64,000 nt of DNA from Paludisphaera borealis (GCF_001956985.1 NZ_CP019082.1:6324001-6388000); one strand, 5' to 3'. Shown: positions 38,139 to 47,974, counted from the stretch's first letter. The notes: generated by a model from the letters alone, not told the origin. Made by a program: numbers and translations.

Positions 38139-39131
38139 TCACAGCCCGAGCAGGCCCGCGAGTCGACGGAACAGACCGGGTCGCGGAGGCGGGGCGGCAG
38201 ACCGGGAAGAGTCGAGAGGTCGATCCTGAAGGCGGATGAGCGGTTCGTGACCGGGTTCAAATGCGCCCGGCTTCTGAACGACGCTCTGGGGCGGACCGGC
38301 TTCAAGATGAGCGATCAACGTCAAGGCGTCCGTCCCCTTGGCGGCGAGGATCTTCGACAACGGATCGGGATGGACGGCGTCCCGCCCGTGCTGGAGATGG
38401 TCGACGAGGATCGCCGACCCGGACCGAGAGTCCCCGAGCAGCAGGTCGACCCACGCCCACGACTCGCGGTAATCGCGAGGGGTCATCTGATGGATGTCCG
38501 CCAGCGACTCCAGGCGCGTCATGCTCGGGCTCCAGCCTGACTGCCGATCGTCGGCGATCCGCGTCAGCCGCGCGTTCCGGTCCGCCAGATCGTTCGGACC
38601 CGCCTCGAAGTATTCGGCCAGGCCCTCGTCGAGCCAGAGCGGAATGTCCCCGAACCGTCCGCGCAAGAGAGCGTGAGTCGCCTCGTGGCGAAGGTCTTCC
38701 TCCAGTTTCGGCCCCAGGTACGTATAGACGACGCGCTGGTTTCCCTGCGCCATGAAAAACGCCCGGCGCGGCGGCAGTTCGGGGAAGTAGAACCGCAGGA
38801 GGTGGAGGAACGCGTTGCGGTCGTCGAGGACGTACACTTCTATGGGTTCAGCGATGGGGTCCTCGCGGCAGTCGAGCTTGGCCGCCAGGTCGTCCTTGAG
38901 GTCGCCGAGCGCGAGGACCGCGGGCGAATCGGCTTCGACGGGGCTGTTCGAGTAAATGACGAACGGGCCCGTCTTGACCTGATGCTGGGTCGGCAGCAGG
39001 CTCGAACCGCGCTTGCCGGTCGTGGCGCAGCCGGCCGACAAGAGGCCGGCCAGCAGAGCCGCCCAGAGGGCCGCGCGGGCCGATGCGTCTCGAAGAGTCG
39101 TGCTGGACCTGTTCAAGACCGATCCCTCCAT
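38139..39131 (-). CDS. Lipoprotein zinc metallopeptidase-like (DUF1570-type)
   Basis: A 330-residue exported lipoprotein: the signal ends in the lipobox LLSAGC (near residue 34). The gluzincin motif HEATH (HExxH) is in EDLRHEATHALL, and the downstream EGLAEYFE supplies the third ligand Glu, so zinc-dependent hydrolysis is likely. Planctomycete DUF1570 proteins share this layout. The listed start is ATG 39131; a TTG at 39116 fits the internal ggagg site better and would shorten it by five residues. It begins directly after the kinase gene's stop and is probably last in the leftward cluster. The C-terminus is Pro/Arg-rich. Confidence 0.85.
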   Translation of the reverse strand: MEGSVLNRSSTTLRDASARAALWAALLAGLLSAGCATTGKRGSSLLPTQHQVKTGPFVIYSNSPVEADSPAVLALGDLKDDLAAKLDCREDPIAEPIEVYVLDDRNAFLHLLRFYFPELPPRRAFFMAQGNQRVVYTYLGPKLEEDLRHEATHALLRGRFGDIPLWLDEGLAEYFEAGPNDLADRNARLTRIADDRQSGWSPSMTRLESLADIHQMTPRDYRESWAWVDLLLGDSRSGSAILVDHLQHGRDAVHPDPLSKILAAKGTDALTLIAHLEAGPPQSVVQKPGAFEPGHEPLIRLQDRPLDSSRSAAPPPRPGLFRRLAGLLGL

Positions 39132-39134
39132 GAA

Positions 39135-40910
39135 TCAGGACAGCGGTCGACCGCGACGATGATTTCGGGCCTGCTTGGTCCGAGTCGCCTTGTCGATCGC
39201 ACGCCACAGGTCTTTCCACCCGCTCGACGGGGCGAGCCCTCGCGGTAAGTAAGCGCGGAGAAAGCGAAGCGATTCGGTGCGAGTCCGACCGGGGGCGTCG
39301 GACAGGCTGACGCTGAGCCTCGCCAGGTTCTGCACGCGGCGATTCATCGGCACGGGGTTCTGGAGCCGGACGCCCACCAGGTCGATGAGGCTGAGAAATC
39401 CATCGCGCACGCTGCGGTCGTGGCAGATCAGGATGTTCGAGGCCTTCAAATCGCGATGCGACAGCGACCGTTCGTGAAGCGATCGGACGAGCGACGCCAG
39501 CGCCAGGGTGGTTCGACGCACTTCCGAATGCAAGGTCGCCGGATCGAGCTGCGGGAGCACCTCGAGCACATGATCCAGCAGGGTCGTCGCATGCTCCTGC
39601 TTGATCGTGATCTGGTAGGTTTCGTGAGGCAGCATGCCCTCGAAAGGCGAGAACCAAGGCTTGCGACGGCGCGAAACGAACGCCAGGTTTTGAGGGGTCG
39701 GGATGCCCCGGCTGGCGAGATGCTGCCCGGCCTGCCACGATCGCCAGGCTCGCGACGGTCGGAAGACGGCTAGGACCGGATCGATCCACTTCTTGCGATT
39801 GAACCGCTTGTAGATGACGGGCGTCGGCACGCCGTTGACGCGCATCGTCGTCTCGGCCAGCCGGGTCGTCCGCGAGTCCTTGATGAGCCGCGCGTTCGGA
39901 CTGTCGAAAGGCGCGTCCGGGTCGGTCAGCAAGGGCTCGATGTCGGCCGGATCGAGGTCGCGCGAGGCGACGCACCAGGCGTTCGGAGACTGATAGACCT
40001 GAAAATACTTATTCGTCGACCGACAGCGCTTGCCCCACCGCCGCCAGAGCCGTTCGGCCCACCGTCGGGTCGATTCCTCGACTCCCTTGGCGAAGCTCCG
40101 AACCGGCGGGTGCGCGTCGTTGCGAAAGGCCAGGTACGCCTTGAGGAACCGGTGCCGGTCGGCCCGGCTGCTCCGCAGCCAGAAATAATGGTCGAGCAAG
40201 GCGAGGTTCTGCTGCGCCTTGACCCAGCTCAGCTTCTTGACCGTGCGGAGCGCGTCCAGGTCGATCATCATCAGGACCGGGGTGTCGTCGGAGTCGAGCC
40301 GGACCAGAACGTTGCCAGGGTGGAAGTCGATGTGCAAGAGGCCCGCGTTGTGTAGCCTCGCCGTGAACACCCCAACCGCCGTCGCCAGTCGCCGACGGAC
40401 CCGCGACCGCCTGGGCTCGGACAGTTGTTCGAGGTTCCGTTCCACGAACGCGTCGAGCGGCGTGGAATCGGGAATCTCCCGAGTGATCAGGTAATTGTCG
40501 AACAGAAACCCATGCTTGCGGCGCTCGCCCAGCGCGATCGGCGAGATGGTCGGAACGCCGATCGAGGCGAGGCTCTCGGAGCGCTTGCCCTCATTGCGGC
40601 CCTTGCCTCGGCGAAACCACTGCCGGTACTTGGCGCGCCGGTCCGGCACGAGATAGTGCTTGATATAGACCGCGAAATCAGGGAGCTGAACCCGGTAGAC
40701 GACCCGGTGCGGCCCCGATTTGACGGTCGTCACCCGCCCTTCGGCCCGCCATTGGTCGAGCCGGAGCCCGATCGAGTCCAGCAGCAGGTCGCGCCACGGT
40801 TCGTGTACCCACCATCCGACGTCGCCCGCCTGGACGAACCGCCAGTCGGGCGGTTTGAACATGCGTTTCGAGGCCGTCTGCGAGCGTCTTGTCGGAAGCG
40901 TAGAGTTCAT
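39135..40910 (-). CDS. Tandem Kdo/WaaP-type kinase protein (two kinase domains)
   Basis: A 591-residue protein (start ATG 40910, ribosome site caggaa) with two lipopolysaccharide-kinase-like domains in tandem. Domain 1 (about 20-280) has the catalytic loop LLHIDFHPGNVLVR and the metal Asp in MMIDLDALRT. Domain 2 (about 325-575) has LSHRDLKASNILI and LSLIDLVGVRL. Both keep the Asp-x-x-x-x-Asn pattern, so both may be active. WaaP/KdkA kinases phosphorylate sugars of the LPS core on the inner membrane face. It is preceded by a glycosyltransferase gene by 13 bases, supporting a cell-envelope glycan role. Confidence 0.85.
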   Translation of the reverse strand: MNSTLPTRRSQTASKRMFKPPDWRFVQAGDVGWWVHEPWRDLLLDSIGLRLDQWRAEGRVTTVKSGPHRVVYRVQLPDFAVYIKHYLVPDRRAKYRQWFRRGKGRNEGKRSESLASIGVPTISPIALGERRKHGFLFDNYLITREIPDSTPLDAFVERNLEQLSEPRRSRVRRRLATAVGVFTARLHNAGLLHIDFHPGNVLVRLDSDDTPVLMMIDLDALRTVKKLSWVKAQQNLALLDHYFWLRSSRADRHRFLKAYLAFRNDAHPPVRSFAKGVEESTRRWAERLWRRWGKRCRSTNKYFQVYQSPNAWCVASRDLDPADIEPLLTDPDAPFDSPNARLIKDSRTTRLAETTMRVNGVPTPVIYKRFNRKKWIDPVLAVFRPSRAWRSWQAGQHLASRGIPTPQNLAFVSRRRKPWFSPFEGMLPHETYQITIKQEHATTLLDHVLEVLPQLDPATLHSEVRRTTLALASLVRSLHERSLSHRDLKASNILICHDRSVRDGFLSLIDLVGVRLQNPVPMNRRVQNLARLSVSLSDAPGRTRTESLRFLRAYLPRGLAPSSGWKDLWRAIDKATRTKQARNHRRGRPLS

Positions 40911-40923
40911 GAGCATTTCCTGA

Positions 40924-42075
40924 TCAGTCCTGCTCCCGGCGTGGCTGCTCGGGCGAAACCGCCCTCGCGGGCGGCTCCGGCTCGTGGTTGGCTCGTCTCC
41001 TGAAGACGAACGGCGTGGGCGCGGCGGGTCGAGCGTCCGACCAGCCGCAACGTAGACTCGAAGACCCCTGGTGATCAACGCCGGTCGCGGAGGCGACGAA
41101 CGTCGGCGCCCAGGCCGCGATGGAATAGTGCGTCTCGACGCGACTCCGAGCGGCTCGTCCCATCTCGGCGCGGAACGCGGGGTCGGCCGCCGCGCGCACG
41201 GCCTCGATCCACTGGTCCGGGGTCGAGGCTAAAAACCCGGTCGCGCCAGGCTCGATCATCTCGACGTGGGCGCCGACCGGATTGGCGATCGTCGGCAGGC
41301 CCGCGGCCTGGTACTGGAGGATTTTGAGCCCGCATTTCCCCCGGCTCCAGTCGTCGTCGGGCAGCCAGCTCACACCGAGATCGCCCCGCGCGAGTTCCGC
41401 GGCTTCGTTCGACTCGGTCCAGGGCACGGGCACGACCTCAACGCCCTGGAAGTCGGGAAAACGGTCGCAAACGACCCGGAGCCGCAGCCCTGGAATCGCC
41501 CCTCCCAGCCGTTCCCAGAGCGTTCGTTGCGATTCGAGGCCCTTGAGTGTGCTCGACGAGCCGATCCAGACGAGTTCGATCGGCCGTTCGCCGCGCTCCG
41601 TCGGCCGCTCCGTCCTGGGGAGGTAACGAATCGGATCGACGCACGTCGGGATGGTTCGAACGCTCTCCGCGGCCGCCCCCGCGCGGAGGGCGCAGTCGGC
41701 CAGAAAATCGTTGCCCGCGATCACCGTGTCGGCCAGCCGGACGGTCGCCGCAAACCGTCGCTCGCGACGAGCCGAGTGCGGACCGCGACGGTCGTACGAA
41801 TCGCGGTAGAGCACCGCGTCGTCGAAGTCGAAGATCAGGTGCCGCGCGTGACGACGGAGCAGGGCGAGCTGCCAGCTCGGCAACAACTTGCGCTGCAAGA
41901 TCACGGCGTGATACCGCGAAGCGTCTCGAAGCTGCGTCAGGCGAGGGAGGAAGTACCGTTCGAGCGGCTGGCAGACCAGCGAGCAGCCCGCGTCGCGCAA
42001 CGCCGGTTCGAACGCCCGGATTCGATATCGGCAACAGACGTGGTCTGGCGAATCAACCAGGGCGAGGAGTCTCAT
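40924..42075 (-). CDS. Glycosyltransferase, GT-B fold (GT4-like)
   Basis: A 383-residue enzyme starting MRLLALVDSPDH at ATG 42075 with a ggagg site. The donor-binding half contains ELVWIGSSSTLKGLESQRTL and the family-typical KCGLKILQYQAAGLPTIANP then HVEMIEPGATGFL, where the Glu residues bind the nucleotide sugar. About 50 basic/Pro-rich residues at the C-terminus are extra. With the double kinase and the divergent MsbA-like exporter it forms a surface-glycan or lipid-A-core cluster. The sugar donor is unknown. Confidence 0.88.
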   Translation of the reverse strand: MRLLALVDSPDHVCCRYRIRAFEPALRDAGCSLVCQPLERYFLPRLTQLRDASRYHAVILQRKLLPSWQLALLRRHARHLIFDFDDAVLYRDSYDRRGPHSARRERRFAATVRLADTVIAGNDFLADCALRAGAAAESVRTIPTCVDPIRYLPRTERPTERGERPIELVWIGSSSTLKGLESQRTLWERLGGAIPGLRLRVVCDRFPDFQGVEVVPVPWTESNEAAELARGDLGVSWLPDDDWSRGKCGLKILQYQAAGLPTIANPVGAHVEMIEPGATGFLASTPDQWIEAVRAAADPAFRAEMGRAARSRVETHYSIAAWAPTFVASATGVDHQGSSSLRCGWSDARPAAPTPFVFRRRANHEPEPPARAVSPEQPRREQD

Positions 42076-42366
42076 CCCGTCCTCCATGACGGTTCGGGCA
42101 AGCATCATCATCGTACGTGGAGTCCGTTCCGCGATCGAGACGGACGGATCTTAAACCGAAACCGAAATTAAACCAAGGCCGAGTCCCATCCCAACTTTGA
42201 GATCGTCCCCGGCGCGGTTCGCCTTCGACCGCGACTTCCGCAACTCGGATTGTCCACCTTCGCCGATCATGGTAGAGATACCCCGCCCAACGGTTTCGAG
42301 ACCACGACGCGGTCTCGTTTTGCATGGATGCTCGTTGGCGCCCCTTTCTTTTTGGCGCTGGTCGAT

Positions 42367-44613
42367 ATGAACAATTTCGTACGTCTGGTGCGATTCGCCT
42401 GGCCCTATCGCGTTCGATTCGGACTGTCCGTCGGCTGTGCGTTGATGGTGGCGCTCTTCTATTTCACGGAGCTGGGCGCCGTCCTTCCGCTTCTGAAGAT
42501 CCTCATCAACAACGAGAATCCTCAGCGCTGGATCACGCTCAAGCTCGACTCGATCGACGAGAACCTCGAACGCCTCGACGCCCAGAGGGAAGAGCTGAAG
42601 CGAGTCCAGGCCGCGCTCGAAGCCGACGGCCCGAGCGGAACGGGTCTGAGCGAGCACTTCCTCAAGCTGAAAGGGGAGTTCCTCAAGCACGGCACCGAGG
42701 TGAAAGAACTCGAACATCAAGTCAACCTGCCCGGCCTCAACGGACAGCCGTTGAAGCCCGCCGAGCTGGCGCGGCGCGACATCGAACTTCTGGAGCGCAA
42801 GTACAAGATCGCCGAAGCGCGGATGAAGGAGATCGAACAGGACAGCGAGTTGCTCCGCAAGGGCGACCGTCTCGCGCTGACCAAGCGGTCCGAAGTGATC
42901 GCCGAGGAGCGGAGCAATGCAGAGTGGTGGCAGCGCTTCTACCTACGCATGAAGCCCGCCATCTATACGTATTTGCCTTCCGATCAGTTCCGCGCCCTCG
43001 TGCTGCTGATGGCCTTGGTGCTCGTGGGCGTGGTCATCAAGGGATGTTTCACGTTCCTTCAGGAAGTCCTGGTGGCGAACGTCATGCAGCTCACGCTGTT
43101 CGACGTCCGCAACCTGTTCTTCCGCCGAACGATGAACCTCGACCTCGCCAGCTTCTCGGACCAGGGGTCGGCGGAGTTGATGGCTCGGTTCACGAACGAC
43201 ATGGACTCGTTCGGCCAGGGCCTCAATACGCTTCTCAGCAAGCTGATCCGCGAGCCGCTCCGAGCCGTGATCTGCATTTCCGGCGCATTCTGGTTCAACT
43301 GGCGGCTGACCTGCCTGACGCTCGTCGTGGTGCCGATCTCCGCTTACACCACCTACCGCGTCGGCCGCGTCATGAAGCGCGCCGTGCGCCGCTCGCTTGA
43401 GAGCATGTCCTCGATCTACAAGATCCTCCAGGAGACCTTGCAGGGGGTCAAGGTCGTCAAGGCCTTCGGCATGGAGCGGATCGAGCGACGGCGATTCTTC
43501 CTCGAAACCAAGAACCTCTATCGCAAGAGCATTCGGGTCGCGATGATCGACTCGATGTCCGACCCGGTCCTCGAGATGCTGACGTTGATCACCGTCACGA
43601 TCGCGCTGTTGGCCGGATCGTACTTGGTGCTCAAGCAGCGGATCTTCCTGGACCTCGGCCCGTTCAAGCTCCAGCTCGCGTCCGAGGTCATGAAGATCGA
43701 AGACCTGCTGACGCTCTACGCGATCATGGCCGGTGTGTCGGACCCGATCCGCAAGCTGTCCAACGTCCACTCGAAGCTCCAGCGCGCCGCAGCCGCGGCC
43801 GACCGGATCTGCGCCCTGATGGACCGTGAGCCCCAGGTCGCCGAACGCGCCGGCGCCGCTGACCTGCCGAGACACTGCCACTCGATCGAGTTCGACGAGG
43901 TCCAATTCGGCTATCATGGTCGACATACCGTGTTGAAGGGGCTGAGCCTGACCGTGAAACACGGCGAGACGATCGCCCTGGTCGGCCCCAACGGCTGCGG
44001 CAAGACGACGCTGATGAACCTCTTGCCCCGCTTCTGGGACGTCGACTCGGGAACCATCCGGATCGACGGCCGCGACATCCGCGAGTACCGCGGCCGCAGC
44101 CTCCGCCGTCAGATCGGCATCGTGCCCCAGGAGACGATCCTGTTCCAGGACTCGATCGCCAAAAACATCGCCTACGGCGACCCCAGCGCTAGCCGCGAAT
44201 CGATCGTCGAGGCCGCCAAACGCTCGTACGCCCACCAGTTCATCACGACGCTTCCCGAAGGTTACGACACCGTGATCGGCGAGCGCGGCCACGGCCTCTC
44301 CGGCGGCCAGCGCCAGCGGATCGCCCTGGCCCGAGCGATGCTCCGCGATCCAGCGATCCTGATCCTCGACGAAGCCACCAGCGCGGTGGACATCCAGGAC
44401 GAGGCCCTGATCCGTAAGGCGATCGAAGAGTTCTCGAAGGGTCGAACCACGTTCTTGATCTCCCACAGCATGGGGACGATCCAGTTCGCCGACCGCATCG
44501 TACTGATCGACGACGGCCGGATCGAAGCCGTGGGCACGGACAACGAACTGAAGCGCTCTAGCCCGCTCTATCGGCGGCTCTACGAGATCCACTACCACCG
44601 CGAGACCGCCTGA
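42367..44613 (+). CDS. MsbA-like ABC exporter with coiled-coil insertion
   Basis: A 748-residue half-transporter: transmembrane domain followed by an ATPase with Walker A GPNGCGKTT, Q-loop GIVPQETILF, signature LSGGQRQR and Walker B ILILDEATSA. Between the first and second membrane helices (about residues 45-205) is a roughly 160-residue charged segment with heptad-like stretches (ENLERLDAQREELKRVQAAL), which would lie on the periplasmic side; standard MsbA lacks it. Lipid or lipid-linked glycan flipping is the likely role. The 290 bases upstream, shared with the divergent glycosyltransferase, contain an AT-rich run of aaaccg-type repeats. The start at 42367 is chosen by alignment with family N-termini. 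Confidence 0.9.
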   Translation: MNNFVRLVRFAWPYRVRFGLSVGCALMVALFYFTELGAVLPLLKILINNENPQRWITLKLDSIDENLERLDAQREELKRVQAALEADGPSGTGLSEHFLKLKGEFLKHGTEVKELEHQVNLPGLNGQPLKPAELARRDIELLERKYKIAEARMKEIEQDSELLRKGDRLALTKRSEVIAEERSNAEWWQRFYLRMKPAIYTYLPSDQFRALVLLMALVLVGVVIKGCFTFLQEVLVANVMQLTLFDVRNLFFRRTMNLDLASFSDQGSAELMARFTNDMDSFGQGLNTLLSKLIREPLRAVICISGAFWFNWRLTCLTLVVVPISAYTTYRVGRVMKRAVRRSLESMSSIYKILQETLQGVKVVKAFGMERIERRRFFLETKNLYRKSIRVAMIDSMSDPVLEMLTLITVTIALLAGSYLVLKQRIFLDLGPFKLQLASEVMKIEDLLTLYAIMAGVSDPIRKLSNVHSKLQRAAAAADRICALMDREPQVAERAGAADLPRHCHSIEFDEVQFGYHGRHTVLKGLSLTVKHGETIALVGPNGCGKTTLMNLLPRFWDVDSGTIRIDGRDIREYRGRSLRRQIGIVPQETILFQDSIAKNIAYGDPSASRESIVEAAKRSYAHQFITTLPEGYDTVIGERGHGLSGGQRQRIALARAMLRDPAILILDEATSAVDIQDEALIRKAIEEFSKGRTTFLISHSMGTIQFADRIVLIDDGRIEAVGTDNELKRSSPLYRRLYEIHYHRETA

Positions 44614-44710
44614 ACCGATTATGCGGCCTCGACTTCGGCCCATGCCGCGAACTCGCGCCGTCTCAGCCTTGCCAATCGCCTGGCTCTCCGGTACCATATT
44701 CCTGTCAGTC

Positions 44711-44784
<74 letters not shown>

Positions 44785-44851
44785 CTCAGAAGTGCCGACA
44801 GACTCAGGAGTTGCGGCGATCTCGTGAAATTGGGTTTCTTGCCCCGAGGAA

Positions 44852-45066
44852 CCTTTCACAGGATTTCACAGACCCAACACCCGGCCGGGTCTCGACCGAT
44901 TCGACGAAAGACAGAAGAGGGGCGAGCCACAATCCCATGTGGCTCGCCCCTCTTGTCGTTTCGGCGGAGCGAGACGGAAGCCCCGGTTCACGGTCCTTAC
45001 GGTCGTCCGCCAAGTCGAGGGCGGATCGAGCCGCCCCCCCTCGCCGGCCTTTCACAGGATTTCACA
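44852..45066. repeat. 19-bp direct repeat flanking the integrase 3' end
   Basis: The sequence cctttcacaggatttcaca occurs at 44852-44870 and again at 45048-45066, where it covers the last codons and stop of the integrase. On the minus strand both copies can encode Cys-Glu-Ile-Leu-stop. It may be an attachment-type duplication or the tail of an earlier integrase copy. Confidence 0.7.
44916..44953. terminator. 15-bp perfect hairpin after tRNA-Arg
   Basis: The arms agaggggcgagccac / gtggctcgcccctct enclose an 8-base loop and are followed by ttgtcgttt. It is the likely terminator of the tRNA-Arg transcript and may also isolate the integrase. Confidence 0.75.
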
Positions 45067-46486
45067 AGGACGGCCCGGCTCTCCACGGTGCTGAAGGTCC
45101 GCCGTGAGCCGGGCGACGAGCCCCCAGTCCTGGCGGGCGACGGCCTCCTGGAGACGCTCGACCAGGAGGTCGATCTCCACCTCCTCGTACCCGTAGCGCC
45201 GGGCCACTTCCGGCGGGAGGCTGGCGGCGATCCGCCGGTACGTCCGGTTGCTCTTCGCCCGCATCTCCTCGTCCGACTCCTTCACGTAGCTCGTCAGCAT
45301 CACCGACACCCCCAGCCGGGCATCGGCGGCCACCTGCCGGTTCAGATCCTCCCCCGTCCGGGCGTACTGGAGGCTCGTCTTGCGGAAGACGTGGAGGTAG
45401 GCCCGCCCGCCCGGAGCGTCCTTGGACCAGTCCTGGATGCGCTCGTAGAACCAGTCGCCGAGTTGGTCGGGGTCGAACTCGCCGGAGACCTTGGCCGCCA
45501 GCCAGGGGCGAAGCCCCCGCTGGTGGAATCGCCTGAGCTGATCCTTGTAGATCCCGAAGACGTAGGGGCTATCGGTCTTCAAAGCGAGGAGTTCCCGGTA
45601 CAGGCCCTCCGGGATGCGGAACCACTTGTCGATGCCCCACTTGCCGACGATCTCGAAGTGGCGCTCCTCGCCCACGGGCTTCAACTGGTCCCACCTCAGC
45701 CCCATCACCTCGCTCTTGCGCCCCCCAGGACCAGAGGCAGACCTTGGCGATGGCCGGGGCGACCGTCATGCCGGGCCACCTCCGCCCCAGGTGATCCAGC
45801 AGCGAGATCAGCTCCTCGCCGCTGAATTGGCGGATCTTGCGGTCGAAACCCCTGATCCAGGTGAACTGACGCCAGGGGTTCTCCGAGAGCAGGCGGTCCT
45901 CGGAGACGACGCCCCGGACGCACTTCTTCCCGGCGTTCCGATTGGCCCGCTCGAACGCCGCCTGGAGGGCCACCGACCACTTGATGACCGTGTTGGCGCT
46001 GAGCGGCTCGACCTCCTTCCTGCTGTTCGGGTACTGGGACCGCCAGTTCTTCGGCCGCTTCAGGGCCTCGTGCTGGAATCGCTCGCAGTCCTCGGGCGTG
46101 GCGGCGGCGATCGGCTCCAGGCCGCTGATCTGCCGGAAGGCCGAGATCGCTTCGAGGCAGGCGACGAGCGACTTCTCCGCCCTCCGCCGCTCCTCCGGCG
46201 ACTGCTTCTTGGAGAAGTGCCGACGCTGGATCTCCTCGAATTCCTCGTCGGTCGGTATGGCGCAGGTTTGGCTGCGACGATGGCCACCGTTGCGGATCAT
46301 CTCCTCGGCGACGAGGACGGCCTCGCTCGGGTCGGTCACCCCGGTGGACTTGCTTGCGACCAGGCCCGGCCAGTAGACGTACCAGGATCGCCTCGTCCCG
46401 GTCGGCGGGGTGAGCGTGACGGTGATCGGCGAGCCGTCGATGACGACCGTGACCTTCTGTTTCTTCAGCAGCGGCTTGCGTGGCAT
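45052..46486 (-). pseudogene. Tyrosine recombinase/integrase, frameshifted
   Basis: Site-specific integrase of about 477 residues if one base is removed. The N-terminal half (from MPRKPLLKKQ at 46486) has the arm/core-binding regions and reads to KVCLWSWG. A run of six G (plus-strand C at 45721-45726) then throws it out of frame; with five G it continues GRKSEVMGLRWDQL, where the first Arg is the catalytic Arg I. The other half holds HVFRKTSLQYA (His and Arg II region) and LTSYVKES with the likely nucleophile Tyr. All key residues are intact, so the damage is a single indel. It could be a recent mutation, slippage-based control, or a sequencing error. Confidence 0.88.
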
Positions 46487-46552
46487 CCCTCGTCCCCCCC
46501 ATCGATCCGGCGTCATTTCGCCCGGCGAATCGTATCCGCACGTCCAGTCGTC

Positions 46553-47356
46553 TCATCGGGACTCGATCCACTCGTCGATCGATTCCCGGTGGAACTTCCA
46601 CGGTTTGCCCCGACCGGTCCCGGCCACGATGCACCGCCGGGGGATGTCGCCGTTGCGGGCCTGGTCGGCGATCCAGGTCGTCGTGCAGCCGAGCCGGCGG
46701 GCGACGTAAACGGAATCCACGACGCCGGGTGGCGGCGGGGCGAGGGCGTCGGCGATCCGGGCGATGCTCCGGGCCATCGCTTCCCACGCCGTCGTGGGGG
46801 TGGGGGACCGTCCGGCGGCCTCTTCAAGGGCATCGAGTCGTTGGAGCATTGCCGCCACCGTCCCCTCATAAGCCGGGGCCGTGCCGACGACTCCGCCGAT
46901 CACCAGGCCGGCCTCGGGCACGGACCGACCCATTCCTTCCCATTCGGACCGGGCCGCCGATGCCAGGATGACTTCCGCCAGGGCGTCGGCGACCGCCCCG
47001 AACGAGTGGTCGTCCATGAGGTCTCGGAGGTCATCGCACTCGTAACGCCCCAGGGTGGCCCGGACGGCTCGGTACTCGTGCCCCCGGCGGACGAGTTCGC
47101 CCTCCAGGACGCCCCGAGCCAGGATCGCCCGTTCGTCGTCGTTCCCGGCGAGGCGGTACACGGCCTCGGTCAGGCCGCCCTCGGGTCGGTACGAACGCTC
47201 GGAGTCGCCCTTCTCGGCACAGACTTCGAACGCCGAGGCGTGGGTGATGATCGCCCCGGATTCGATATACGCCGCAAACCGGTCCAGCTCGGACTCGGCG
47301 GGGACGGGCTTCCCGAGCTTGGCCAGTCCGGCGAGCCCTCCTGCGACTTCGGTCAT
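46553..47356 (-). CDS. Helix-turn-helix (excisionase-like) protein
   Basis: A 267-residue protein starting at ATG 47356 (ribosome site ggagg). The last 55 residues form a MerR/excisionase-like DNA-binding fold: DSVYVARRLGCTTTWIADQA, then GRGKPWKFHRESIDEWI. The N-terminal 180 residues are Glu/Ala-rich and unrecognised. It sits about 65 bases upstream of the integrase on the same strand, the usual place for a recombination directionality factor, but the size is larger than typical excisionases, so it may also be a regulator. Confidence 0.7.
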   Translation of the reverse strand: MTEVAGGLAGLAKLGKPVPAESELDRFAAYIESGAIITHASAFEVCAEKGDSERSYRPEGGLTEAVYRLAGNDDERAILARGVLEGELVRRGHEYRAVRATLGRYECDDLRDLMDDHSFGAVADALAEVILASAARSEWEGMGRSVPEAGLVIGGVVGTAPAYEGTVAAMLQRLDALEEAAGRSPTPTTAWEAMARSIARIADALAPPPPGVVDSVYVARRLGCTTTWIADQARNGDIPRRCIVAGTGRGKPWKFHRESIDEWIESR

Positions 47357-47518
47357 GGTGTCCTCCGATCCTTGTTCGGCCGCCCGAGCGGGCGGCATAT
47401 CCCTTTACGCCTGGTCTGCGATTTGTAAAGTCGCCGACGGGGGACGGCGTTCGCCGTGAAGGAGCGGGCATCGCCGGCCGTGCCCCGTCGGGATGAGCGG
47501 TGCCATCGGCATGTGCGG

Positions 47519-47974
47519 TTACAGCGATTCCCAGAACCGCCGCCTGTCCTCGGCCTCCCGGCGTCGAGCCCGCACGTAGGCGTCGTGCTCGGGCGACCCG
47601 AGGGAGAAGGAGAAGACCTTCCCCGAGCCGTCGATCTCGGCGGGCGTCGGCGGGGCGACATGCCTCCGGGCCTCCCAGTACCGGCGGCACTTCTCCAGCT
47701 GCGCCTCCGTCAGCGAGCGGGAGTGCCCGTTGGCGTCCACCTTCACGAAGAAGTACGGCCCGTAGAGCCCGCACCCGTTCGGCCGGTCATCGAGGCCGTG
47801 GTAGTCGTCGGCGCACACGATGAAGACGCCGGGGCCGACGCCGACCATATCGAACGACCGGCTGCCGATCGCCTCCTGCCATCCGTCGCAGCCGTCCTTG
47901 ATCTCCGCCGGGTAGGGCTCTCCGCCCACCGGGACGATCAGGACCACGATTCGCTTGATGCTCTTCTTGCCCAT
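47519..47974 (-). CDS. DUF3846-like mobile-element protein
   Basis: A 151-residue protein starting at ATG 47974 (gaggag upstream). Residues 6-100 resemble DUF3846, a small domain common in phage and plasmid genes: VVLIVPVGGEPYPAEIKDG, GVGPGVFIVCADDY, and the typical end SRSLTEAQLEKC. Function unknown. A charged Arg-rich helix ends the protein. It lies between the HTH gene and the acidic protein gene, all read leftward. Confidence 0.6.
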   Translation of the reverse strand: MGKKSIKRIVVLIVPVGGEPYPAEIKDGCDGWQEAIGSRSFDMVGVGPGVFIVCADDYHGLDDRPNGCGLYGPYFFVKVDANGHSRSLTEAQLEKCRRYWEARRHVAPPTPAEIDGSGKVFSFSLGSPEHDAYVRARRREAEDRRRFWESL

